From NCBI GenBank assembly GCA_028875225.1, contig JAPPFB010000010.1:1-42868 (forward strand): a stretch of DNA of 42,868 nucleotides, given 5' to 3'. The position numbers were made by a program, and so were the translations under genes. This stretch comes from Chloroflexota bacterium. GTDB taxonomy: Bacteria > Chloroflexota > Dehalococcoidia > Bin125. A model generated the notes under the pieces. The model did not search any database, was not told the origin of the DNA, and saw only the letters and a list, made by a program, of their open reading frames with translations. Shown piece after piece: positions 24,398 through 32,648 of this stretch (the stretch's first letter is position 1; each line of letters begins with the position of its first letter).

Positions 24398-26131
24398 TCA
24401 GGCCTCAGTCATTGCTCCTTCAACCAAAATGAGCTCCTTCGCCACCCGGTCACACAGAGATTCGAAGTGCGCCCGATAGGAGTTGTGCTCCTCAAGCAGA
24501 CCCTTGATGAATTCGTCGGCTTCCCTGCCAACTGCGTGTACTGCACCAGATTTCACGCGACACTCATTCACTTCTCGCAGCGCCTCTAGCTGACCCGCGG
24601 GCAACAGTACTCCTCGTGCAGGGAGCGATTGCTCAAGGAGCTTGATGCTCTTCCACTCCGTATCAAACTCGACACCCTCTTCACGCAGCACACGACGAAT
24701 GTCCTTGACGACAAAGCCCTCTACGATGCCACTGGAGAGCCACATCACGGCGTCCGACCATTCCCTTCGGTTCTCCATCCGCGGAATGGCAAGGTCGTTC
24801 GTAGAGCCGCTGAGGCGCCACCTCCACCAGCCCACCTTGTCGGCTCGCCAGCGCTCAACTGTCTCGACCAGCCGTTCTCGCGGGGTCGTTTCCTGAGGTA
24901 GTTTGGCTTCAAAGTCGGTCTGAATGACGCGTGCCGAGAGACCAGCTTTCGGCGGCTGATTGTACGTCTTCCAGTAGATCTGCTCTTCATGAGGGATGTC
25001 TCGAAGATCGCAGATGTAGACAGCGATCTGCCCAGCGGCGTTTGCGCTGTAACTCTTGAGCCACCACCCACCACGACAAAGGATGTGATCCTCGAACACC
25101 TCGTACTTCTCCGAGTTGGCCTTGTACTTCGCCAGCACCTCCGGACGGAAGTAGGCAGGAGAAGTCTCAAAGGGCAGCGAGTTTCCGGCAGTCTCGAAGT
25201 AGTTTGTCGTGGTTCGCGGGTCGGTTGAGACCTTCGCCGTGCCGCCGTTCCGAATGTCCTGCACGATGAATTCCACTGGTTCGGACTCCGAAGGATCGAT
25301 GAGTCGTCCTTCCTTGACCAACTGCTCTGTCTCCTGGGCGGACAGTCGCGGCCGAACAATCTGGGCGCCCCGGATCAGCCCGAAATTGCCAGCATTGACC
25401 ATTTCTCGATACTGGAAGTCTGGCTCATCCGTCACTTGGCGCACAGCGTGATCGCTGAAGTCGAACGTCGATGGCAACGAAGGTCTCCGGAGGACGAAGT
25501 CGAACACCCTGACCAGGACGGCGTCGAGTGCGAGCAGATGCAAGTCAAGAACGTCACGGCGCACGGAAAACAGGTCTGCCGGTGCCGATTGTTCTCGTGT
25601 TGACTGGGAGATGACATCTTCCCAGTCACCGCGGAAGTCAATTCGCGAGAACGCGGATCGCTCTCTCTGCCAGTGAATCCCAGCAGAGTGAATGAAGTCC
25701 TGCGCGACCTCGCGGCTGACAGAGTCGTCACCCTCCATGCTGCGAAAGAAAACGAGCGGAGACACAGCCGGGGGCAAATCAAAGGTCCCCCGCTGCTTCT
25801 CGTCGTTGGTGTGTACCGGATGCACACCGCTAACATCCCAACTCCATGCGTAGGTTGACGCATCGTGGTGAAGCGGATTGGGTGACCATTTCATCAACTG
25901 GAGCGGACCCCCTGTCAACTCCGGTAGATCAGACGGAACCACAAATGAGTTGACGAGGGTTTGAGCCGGCGACAGCACGGCGAGAGCGAGTTCGCTCTTG
26001 CTCGTGTCGTCCCGGAACAGCTTCAGGTGACGTTCGCCACGCAGCCAACGAGACAACTCTGGTGCGTCAAGTGGGGGCTGCTCTGCATTTGCAAGGGACT
26101 CGAGTAGGCGCTCGTGTTCGAAGGAGACCAT
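24398..26131 (-). CDS. large protein of unknown function (577 residues), candidate defence cargo
   Basis: I recognise no named domain. The N-terminal 280 residues are rich in aromatic residues (WSPNPLHHDASTYAWSWDV), with a helical part around LDLHLLALDAVLVRVFDFVL. A distinctive middle block (about 330-450) contains YFRPEVLAKYKANSEKYEV, ILCRGGWWLKSY, QIAVYICDLRDIPHEEQIYW and KTYNQPPKAGLS. From memory, similar blocks occur in unnamed bacterial proteins of mobile islands, but I cannot give a family. The C-terminus is helical. The gene lies upstream of recombinase B on the same strand. Its codons are less GC-rich than those of the recombinases. Confidence 0.65.
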   Translation of the reverse strand: MVSFEHERLLESLANAEQPPLDAPELSRWLRGERHLKLFRDDTSKSELALAVLSPAQTLVNSFVVPSDLPELTGGPLQLMKWSPNPLHHDASTYAWSWDVSGVHPVHTNDEKQRGTFDLPPAVSPLVFFRSMEGDDSVSREVAQDFIHSAGIHWQRERSAFSRIDFRGDWEDVISQSTREQSAPADLFSVRRDVLDLHLLALDAVLVRVFDFVLRRPSLPSTFDFSDHAVRQVTDEPDFQYREMVNAGNFGLIRGAQIVRPRLSAQETEQLVKEGRLIDPSESEPVEFIVQDIRNGGTAKVSTDPRTTTNYFETAGNSLPFETSPAYFRPEVLAKYKANSEKYEVFEDHILCRGGWWLKSYSANAAGQIAVYICDLRDIPHEEQIYWKTYNQPPKAGLSARVIQTDFEAKLPQETTPRERLVETVERWRADKVGWWRWRLSGSTNDLAIPRMENRREWSDAVMWLSSGIVEGFVVKDIRRVLREEGVEFDTEWKSIKLLEQSLPARGVLLPAGQLEALREVNECRVKSGAVHAVGREADEFIKGLLEEHNSYRAHFESLCDRVAKELILVEGAMTEA

Positions 26132-27086
26132 TGCTGATACCGCTGTCTAGTCGCTCCAGTATGAGAGCGTCCAATCTACCACCCGGGGGGAGCAGAGAGC
26201 GTGGCTTGTGTCGAATTCGAAACAGCCTCACTCAGGGAGAGAATGTCGCGACTGCGGAAGTGTTGATTGGCCTCCTGCAACAGCTGACCCGGGATGCGCT
26301 CGCGCGGTCTGACAGGGATGGGAAGTTGGGCAAGCAAGTGGCATCCATGTATGCGGCGATGTGCAAGTCCAGCGTGGAGCGGGGATTGGGGCTGAGTTGC
26401 CTTGAAACGGGGGTAGAGCAGGCCGGCCTCTGCGGGGAGCGCGCGATCCGGGCTGTGGGTCAGCGGATGGCCGTGTCCAGGACACTCTGGACAGCTCGCA
26501 GATGGACTCGGTCCGCGAGGCAGGGAGGAGGTGGGCGCCAGGATCGGCCCAACACTCACTCCTTTGCCAGGCTCGCCAGTTTGCTGCTGACGAAGGGCGG
26601 GACCGACCGGCACGGTTGCACAAGGGAGCGTCGGCGTGGGGAGGGCTGGACCTGGTTGGCGCACTGGCGCGTCACTCTGCCCATCAGCCCCACCAGTTGG
26701 CAGGGGATGGGGCCAGGGGCCGAGCACTTCGAGGGCTTGCTTGTCCGCTCGGTTCTGCCGCAGCGAGAGTGCCGCGACGAGATGACCCGAATGCCTCGGT
26801 ATCTTCGCCATGTCACTCGGGTGGCAGAACGTGTCAGGGTCGAAATGGGGCAGGTACCGACCGCCTCTTGGGTGGACGATGACTCGGGTGGCGATCCGAA
26901 ACAAGTTCTACCGCAGGCAGGGTCGATAGGTTCGGCTAAGGATGCTCGGGCTGCTTACCGCACGGCTCCGCAGAGTCGGCAAGGTCGTGATCGACGCTTT
27001 CCGAATCACATCTATCACGGGATTGAGTATCCGGCACTCGCGGTAGGCTCGAACCAATCCTGTGGGCGTTAGCGAAAGCAGATCCA
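26132..27086. other. about 950 bp with no supported gene
   Basis: Frames of up to 336 codons are open here, but the translations are Arg-, Gly- or Pro-rich, have no motif and lack ribosome binding sites. A TTCGAAACAG sequence at 26216-26225 resembles the recombinase-associated GTTTCGAAC signature (minus strand). TAGGCT near 27042, with an upstream TTGAGT, may be the promoter of the next gene. The stretch may be decayed coding sequence or a structured RNA. Confidence 0.4.
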
Positions 27087-28946
27087 ATGAACCTGCGCGA
27101 CTCGAGCGGTGCCATCGCTGCTCAGGACCTAGTGTCATGTGGTTGGGAGGACGTGTTGGCTGAGCTCGATGAGCAGAGCTACATGGCCATGGAGGAGAGG
27201 TTGAGGAACGCGGCGGCCATGGCATTTGAGCAGGATCGCGAGGCAAGCGGAAATGCGCTGCGCCTGTTGGCAGCATTGTGTTCAATGAAGCTCTCCACTT
27301 CTGATTCTGGGATGCCATTCGCACACCTGTCGGTGTTCGAGGACGGACGGTCCATGATTCCGGACGACTTGTCTCCTGAGGAAACTGCCGCTCTCTCTGA
27401 GTTCGTCCCGACAGTTGGGAACCTATGGCTCAAAGGGCGTCTTGCTCACGTCGTGTGGATCACGAGTGAGCCACGAGATGTTCGATTCGCGTTGATGGCG
27501 ATTGATAGCTATCGGTCGCTGCCACTTACCATTTCCGGGTGGCTTCACGGCGGCCATGCCGCATGGGCTCAAGCAATCGTACTGTGCAAGAGTCTTCGGG
27601 GTGCGGTTGGCACGCGCCTACAAGAGATCGAACGTGAGCTCGTCGAGACAGCCTTGTCCTCCGAGCGAGGGCTGGAGGTTCCGATTCTGGCGATCGCTCG
27701 GCTCCTCCGAGAACACGGACTAGGAGAGTCAGCAGCTGGGAGCATCGCATCCCATCTCGCCAAGTGTGCGCAGGACATTGCCGCGGACGGCGAACACACC
27801 AACGCCGCTGCCTACTTCAAGCATGCGGGGGAGTGGTACGGCGTCGCTGACGACCAAACTGCCCGAATCGAGATGGTGGTCGCAGAGGCCGAATCGTACG
27901 TTACGGAAGGTCAACAGCGTCTCCAGTCAGAGTCGCCCTCGGCTTTGGCCGGTGCATCATGGTTCAACGACGCGGTCAAGGCCTATCGCAAGGTTCCAAG
28001 CGCCGAGCGAGCGCCATTTGGCATCGATGAGCGGATTCATGAGCTGCGCACGTTGTTGTCGGAGACGAGGCGTGAGTCCATGACCGAGTTCAAGACCGTG
28101 GAGACCAGCACCGATGTCTCAGAAGCAGTCACGCAGATACAAGACGAACTGCGCGGTCACGATCTGCCTCAATCTCTCAAGCGCTTCGCTGCCTTCGTGG
28201 CGCCGCCGTCGCACCAACAGATGGTCGACGAAACGAAAGCGATTGCCGATCAGACCATCTTCACGAAGCTCGTCAGCGTTAGCCACATGAGTTCTGACGG
28301 CCGTGTTGTTGGCCATCGGGACCCTTCTCGGCCAGGCAACAAGGACCAAGAGGACAAGGGCTTTGCAGACGATGTGTTTCGGCATTTCCAGCATGCATTT
28401 GGCTTCCTCGGAGCCTGTGTCGTTGAACCGGCACGACTTGCGATATCTAAACATCATCAGCCACCGGAGTCGTACTTTGCCGAGCTCGCTGCGTTGTCTC
28501 GACTCGTGCCCCCCGGTCGTGAGGTCCTGTTCGGCAAAGGCCTGCACGCAGGGTTCGTAGGCGATTTCGTCACCGCTGCCCATCTATTGATTCCGCAGTT
28601 CGAGCATCTCATTCGCTGCGCCATTGCGAGCACCGGAGGTCCGACAACCAATCTGTATGGCTCTGGTGTTGAGCACCATAAGGCCCTCGACACGCTCCTG
28701 GCGCTCCCCGAAGCAGAAGCGACATTCGGGAAGGATCTGCTTGAGACCCTCAAGGCCATCCTTTGTGATCCGAACGGCGAGGGTCTACGAAACCAAGTTG
28801 CTCACGGTCTTCTAGACGATGTGGATTTCCCGTGGGGGCCAGCAGCTTTCCTGTGGGGGCTAGCACTATCGCTCGCTGTGCGGTCGCTTGTCGTCGAAGG
28901 CGTGTCGATTCCAGATCTGCGAGAGTTCGACGAGCCAGCTTCGTAA
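27087..28946 (+). CDS. DUF4209-domain HEPN-like protein, putative abortive-infection RNase
   Basis: This 619-residue protein has at its C-terminus the DUF4209 pattern: VPPGREVLFGKGLHAGFVGD, HLLIPQFEHLIR, CDPNGEGLRNQVAHGLLDD. The last contains the HEPN RNase signature Arg568-Asn569-x3-His573. The N-terminal two thirds are helical, with repeat-like segments (AQDIAADGEHTNAAAYFKHA). HEPN proteins of this sort are thought to cleave RNA after infection is sensed. The start ATG has only a weak purine-rich site. The gene is intact and is followed by an IS21 insertion in the intergenic space. Confidence 0.75.
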   Translation: MNLRDSSGAIAAQDLVSCGWEDVLAELDEQSYMAMEERLRNAAAMAFEQDREASGNALRLLAALCSMKLSTSDSGMPFAHLSVFEDGRSMIPDDLSPEETAALSEFVPTVGNLWLKGRLAHVVWITSEPRDVRFALMAIDSYRSLPLTISGWLHGGHAAWAQAIVLCKSLRGAVGTRLQEIERELVETALSSERGLEVPILAIARLLREHGLGESAAGSIASHLAKCAQDIAADGEHTNAAAYFKHAGEWYGVADDQTARIEMVVAEAESYVTEGQQRLQSESPSALAGASWFNDAVKAYRKVPSAERAPFGIDERIHELRTLLSETRRESMTEFKTVETSTDVSEAVTQIQDELRGHDLPQSLKRFAAFVAPPSHQQMVDETKAIADQTIFTKLVSVSHMSSDGRVVGHRDPSRPGNKDQEDKGFADDVFRHFQHAFGFLGACVVEPARLAISKHHQPPESYFAELAALSRLVPPGREVLFGKGLHAGFVGDFVTAAHLLIPQFEHLIRCAIASTGGPTTNLYGSGVEHHKALDTLLALPEAEATFGKDLLETLKAILCDPNGEGLRNQVAHGLLDDVDFPWGPAAFLWGLALSLAVRSLVVEGVSIPDLREFDEPAS

Positions 28947-29138
28947 TCGCCAACCGCGAAGCGCCTGCACCCCGTCCCCAACTGAGAAGAGGCCGTCTTG
29001 GAGAAGCCTTCCATCGTGCGCAACGTCTATCTGGACTTAGCAGGTCGCTGCTCTGCCGGATGAGGATCCAGAGCACTAGAGTCACGTTGAACGTGTTCTG
29101 GGGCCGTTTTCTCCCTGAGTCGAAAGGCCTCAGGAAAG

Positions 29139-29144
29139 TCAGCC
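29139..29144 (+). repeat. target-site duplication TCAGCC, left copy
   Basis: TCAGCC directly precedes the IS21 left end and is repeated at 31555-31560 directly after the right end. Confidence 0.75.
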
Positions 29145-29203
29145 TGTCAACATCGCTTGGAAAGTGATCCACCTCATCGGTGAAGAGGTGATCCACTTAG
29201 GGG
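29145..29203 (+). repeat. IS21 left terminal inverted repeat
   Basis: It starts TGTCAACATCGCTTGG. Two TGATCCAC-containing iterons follow and the repeat ends in ACTTAGGGG. Read from the outer end it matches the right end at most positions. Confidence 0.8.
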
Positions 29204-29243
29204 TGGTGGAAGTGGTCGGGTTTGGGGTGGCTTCACCTCCGGT

Positions 29244-29993
29244 TCAGTCTGTAGTCCGACGACGAGTCCGGTAGGACTGGCCTTTAGTGGTGAGGATGTG
29301 CGCGTGGTGGCCGAGGCGGTCGAGCAGCGCGGTGGTCAGCTTCTCGTCGCCGAAGACCTGGACCCACTCGGATAACGCGAGGTTGGTGGTGATGATCGTG
29401 GAGCGCCGCTCGTAGCGGTCGGCGAGCAGGTTGAAGAGCAGTTCGCCGCCGGCCCGCTCGAAGGGCACGAAGCCGAGTTCGTCGACGATCAGCAGGGCGA
29501 CGCGCAGGTAGCGCTGGTGCAGACGCGTGAGCGTGTGTTCGTCGCGGGCCTCGACCAACTCGCGCACGAGGTCGGCGGCGCGGATGAAGGCGACTCGCTG
29601 ACGGCGCTGGACGGCTTCGACCCCGAGCGCGATCGCGAGGTGGGTCTTGCCGGTCCCGATCGGACCGGCGATCACGACGTCCTCGCCGCGCTCGAGGTAG
29701 TCGCAGGCGGCGAGCTGAGCGAGTTGCGGCCGTTCGATCCCGCGCAGCACGTCCCAGTCGAGTTGCTCCAGGGTCTTGTGGTCGGGGAAGCGGGCCTGGC
29801 GCAGCAGCCGGGCGACGGCGCCGTCGCGGCGGACCAGGACCTCGGCTTCGAGCAGTTGCAGCAGGAACGCCTCGTAGTCCCAGCCGTCGTGCGCGGCCTG
29901 GCGGACCAGCTCGGGGTACTGACGGCGCACGGTGGGCAGCTTGAGTTCGCGGCAGTGGGCCTCGAGCACGGCCTGGCGGGCGGCGTCGCTCAC
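29244..29993 (-). CDS. istB: IS21 helper ATPase IstB
   Basis: This 249-residue AAA+ ATPase has Walker A GPIGTGKTHL, Walker B LLIVDELGF and sensor 1 TTNLALSEW, the standard IstB layout. IstB assembles on target DNA and recruits the IstA transposase. The start codon overlaps the end of istA by 4 bp. Length is normal for the family and no damage is seen. Confidence 0.92.
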   Translation of the reverse strand: MSDAARQAVLEAHCRELKLPTVRRQYPELVRQAAHDGWDYEAFLLQLLEAEVLVRRDGAVARLLRQARFPDHKTLEQLDWDVLRGIERPQLAQLAACDYLERGEDVVIAGPIGTGKTHLAIALGVEAVQRRQRVAFIRAADLVRELVEARDEHTLTRLHQRYLRVALLIVDELGFVPFERAGGELLFNLLADRYERRSTIITTNLALSEWVQVFGDEKLTTALLDRLGHHAHILTTKGQSYRTRRRTTD

Positions 29994-31450
29994 GATGCGC
30001 CCCGTTCCAGCAGCCGGTCGTAGTCGGCCGCCGAGGCGGTCTCCACCTCGTAGCCGCGCAGGGCCTCGGGAACCGCCACCGGTCCGGGCGGATCTTCGTC
30101 CGCGAGCAGACGCTGCAGGCTGAGCGCATCGAAGCCGGCCCTAAGATCGAGTTGCTCCATCGCCGCGAGGACCCGCTGCTCGCCGTGCGCGTCCAGCGTG
30201 CGCAGCAGCCGGGCCAGGCTGCGGGCCGCCTCCTGGGCGCCCTGTTCCGACTCCCACTGCCGCCACAGACGGGCGAACGGTTCGCCCAGTTCGGCCACGA
30301 GCTCTGGAGCCACCTGGCGCACGGCCTGGGGCTTGCGGCTCAGCTCGGCCAGGTAGTGCCGGTAACGCACCCGCCGGCCGCCGAAGCGCTCACGCCGATG
30401 GCTGACCTGCTCGCCACGGCAGGAGAGCGTGAGCTCGTCCACCCCGATCCGGGCCGTCGCCCGCAGCCCGGCCCAGTGACTGGGCACCGAGTACCAGGCT
30501 CCTTCGACACGCGCCATCGCGCTGCGCCCGACCGAGACCGATGTCATGCGGCGCGGGTCGAAGGCCACATCCGGCAGCGGGCGCAGCCAGCGCTGTTCCT
30601 CCTGGAAGCGCTCAGCGACCCGCTCGGGCGCGTGCCGCTCGACCTCGCCCAGGAGCCAGTCCGAGAGCGTCGAGAGCGAGTCTCCGCGCGGGATCGGAGT
30701 CAGGTGCTGCAGCCGGATCGCCTGACCGCGGGCTTCCACCCCGCCCTTGTCATGGCCCTCGCCGGGCCGCGCGAAGCAGGGCTCGAACAGGTAGTGGCTA
30801 GCCAGGGCCTGGAAGCGCTCGGTCAGTTGGCGGCGCGGGAACTGCAGCCGCCGCACGGCCGGCTTGAGGTTGTCGTAGACCATTCGTTGAGGCACGCCGC
30901 CGAAGTGGGCGAAGGCGCGCACGTGCCCGTCCAGGAAGGCGAGCTGGTCCTGGCGCTCGTAGAGCCGGACGAAGTCGCGGCCCGAGTGCATCAAGCGGAT
31001 CAGGAACTTCCAGACCCGCCGGCGCTCGCCGTTCAGTTCGACCGTGGCCGCGAAGAAGTCGACCTGCGCCTCCTCGCCCGGACGATGGACCAGGGGGATG
31101 AAGACCTCGGCCCGCTGGCGGCGCCACTCGCGCAGGTAGTCGCGCACCGTCGTCACCCCGACCGCATGGCCTTCCTCGCGCAACTGGCGGTGCAGCCGCG
31201 TCGCCGTCAGCCGCTGCTTCGGCGTCGTCCGCTCGGACCACTCGCTCAGCAACTCCTCCAGCCGCGGCTGGACCGCATCGAAGACCGGCCGCCGCCGCGG
31301 CCTGCGCTCCCGCCGTATCGGTTCCGGTAAGTCCAGATAGCGCCTGACCGTGTTGCGGCTGATCCCCAACTCGCGCGCCACCTGCCTCCGGCTCCGTCCC
31401 TCGACAAGGACTTGGTGCCGCAGCACGTGCACATCCTGCATCCGTAGCAT
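29990..31450 (-). CDS. istA: IS21 transposase IstA
   Basis: This 486-residue transposase starts with an HTH (SRRQVARELGISRNTVRRYL). The DDE catalytic core has Asp in AQVDFF, Asp in MVYDNLKPAV and Glu in KGGVEARG. A C-terminal beta-barrel-like region follows (ARVEGAWYSVPSHWAGL). GAGAGG lies upstream, and either the ATG at 31450 or the ATG at 31441 could be used. It is complete and overlaps istB. Confidence 0.92.
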   Translation of the reverse strand: MLRMQDVHVLRHQVLVEGRSRRQVARELGISRNTVRRYLDLPEPIRRERRPRRRPVFDAVQPRLEELLSEWSERTTPKQRLTATRLHRQLREEGHAVGVTTVRDYLREWRRQRAEVFIPLVHRPGEEAQVDFFAATVELNGERRRVWKFLIRLMHSGRDFVRLYERQDQLAFLDGHVRAFAHFGGVPQRMVYDNLKPAVRRLQFPRRQLTERFQALASHYLFEPCFARPGEGHDKGGVEARGQAIRLQHLTPIPRGDSLSTLSDWLLGEVERHAPERVAERFQEEQRWLRPLPDVAFDPRRMTSVSVGRSAMARVEGAWYSVPSHWAGLRATARIGVDELTLSCRGEQVSHRRERFGGRRVRYRHYLAELSRKPQAVRQVAPELVAELGEPFARLWRQWESEQGAQEAARSLARLLRTLDAHGEQRVLAAMEQLDLRAGFDALSLQRLLADEDPPGPVAVPEALRGYEVETASAADYDRLLERGAS

Positions 31451-31496
31451 CCTCTCCCCCAGCGTCCGGCCCGCCGCCGGACCTGCTGGGCAGTGT

Positions 31497-31554
31497 CCCC
31501 AAAGTGGATCACTTTCCGAGCGATGACTGGATCAGTTTCTAAGCGATGAATGCA
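31497..31554 (-). repeat. IS21 right terminal inverted repeat
   Basis: On the minus strand it starts TGCATTCATCGCTTAG. Two TGATCCA-containing iterons follow and it ends in ACTTTGGGG. It pairs with 29145-29203. Confidence 0.8.
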
Positions 31555-31560
31555 TCAGCC
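31555..31560 (+). repeat. target-site duplication TCAGCC, right copy
   Basis: This is identical to 29139-29144 and directly abuts the IS end. Confidence 0.75.
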
Positions 31561-32078
31561 CGTTCTCGAGCAGCTCCATCATGACCATGAACTGTCCATT
31601 TGGAGACCCGAGAGCTGGAGCGAAGACGAAGGGTACCGACAAGGCGCTCCAACTGATTGAAGGGGGCGGATCAGCGCCAGAGCGAGTCCAGGGTGGGCGC
31701 GCGCGAGCCGGAAACGGCTCGCGAGTACCGGGAGGACGTACAGTCCTACTCGCCCGCCCGTCGTGGCGGAACGACTATCTGACCTCCAGCGAGTTAGCCG
31801 AGGAACGTGGGGATCGAATCGGTAGTCGAGGATGTGGAGATCACTCCATCAACGGGTCACAGGATGCTTGGCGGCAAAGCCGACGTCGTGGAAGCGGATC
31901 TCGAAGTGGGCGAGCAGGCGGACGCGGTGGTCTTGCCAACGGAGTCGCGGTTGGCTCGTTCGGCCTGTCGAACGAGCCTCGCAGGATCGGGCCATCGCCG
32001 ATTCGCTGGCGTCAAGCAGGTGGATGACTGTCTCGCTGAGGATTGTCCGTCGGATCACCGAAGCTGCCGCGCTGCGAG
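31561..32078. other. about 520 bp with no supported gene
   Basis: Short open frames exist but none shows a family motif or a good start signal. An antitoxin for the following VapC-like remnant would be expected here. I cannot identify one, so it may have decayed. Confidence 0.4.
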
Positions 32079-32550
32079 CCCGTCTATCTGGACACCCCGA
32101 AGTTCATCCACAGCACCAGGCGAGTCGAGGTACACCAGTCCCCAGTGAGTTCGGCTTGGCAGCCAGCGGAGGGGCCGAACTCGCTTTGCCCTACGGCGAG
32201 TTGACGATTGCCAGAACGCTCCTCGGACCCAATCCCGAGGACAGCCACGCGCTGGAGTCGGCCTGCCGCGACGTACTCGCTTCCCTAGAAATTTGGATTG
32301 TGGCGGCGCCCCCGACCTCTTTTGGGAGAACGCCGCTCGACTGCGCTCCGAGACCCGCCTGAGATTCACAGACGCGCTCCACGCAGCGGAATTGCTTGGG
32401 ACCAACTGCGAGGCCTTCGTCAGCGGTGACGCCTACGTCCGCACATTCGTGGCTTGCCTTCCTTGGTCCTGGACGCTCTGCATTAGCACCGCCATCGAAG
32501 GTCGAACTCCTTGCCGAGGTCATGACCAAATGGCCAGGGTCGGGTCGTAA
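32079..32550 (+). pseudogene. frameshifted VapC-like PIN-domain toxin remnant
   Basis: Three frames in succession give the parts of a VapC protein. They are PVYLDTPKFIHST (strand 1 with the first Asp), ELALPYGELTIARTLLGPNP through LASLEIW (the SELTLAE-VGP region), and ENAARLRSETRLRFTDALHA followed by ELLGTNCEAFVSGDAYV (the LR--DALH-A ... C-AFV--D end). Two frameshifts and loss of the start codon show it is dead. Confidence 0.65.
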
Positions 32551-32604
32551 CCCGGCTCTCAGCAACTCAGAGCGTGACCATACCCCGGTAGCCCAGAGTT
32601 GACG

Positions 32605-32643
32605 TAGACTCCCCGGCCAGAACTCGAACTCCGAGTCAGGAGG
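32605..32643 (+). promoter_or_regulatory. promoter -10 and strong ribosome binding site of the ApeA-like gene
   Basis: TAGACT (32605-32610) is a TANNNT -10 candidate. AGGAGG (32638-32643), a perfect Shine-Dalgarno sequence, lies 5 nt before the ATG at 32649 and fixes that start. Confidence 0.5.
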
Positions 32644-32648
32644 CTCCA

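Larger units (their letters stand above)
29145..31554 (-). mobile_element. complete IS21-family insertion sequence
   Basis: The element is 2410 bp. It begins with TG and ends with CA and is flanked by a 6-bp duplication. The ends align as inverted repeats over about 58 bp, each with two tandem copies of a CATCGCTT-GAAA-TGATCCA unit, the multiple terminal binding sites typical of IS21. It carries istA and istB overlapping by 4 bp, both intact, so the element may be active. It lies between the DUF4209 gene and a VapC remnant. Confidence 0.88.

Noticed and set aside
26062-27072. 336-codon plus-strand open frame
   Set aside because: The start lies inside the 577-residue gene, the translation has no motif and there is no ribosome binding site.
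29114-29134. CCTGAG...CTCAGG hairpin as terminator of the DUF4209 gene
   Set aside because: It has a 9-nt loop, only 6 bp of stem and no T run, so it is too weak to call.
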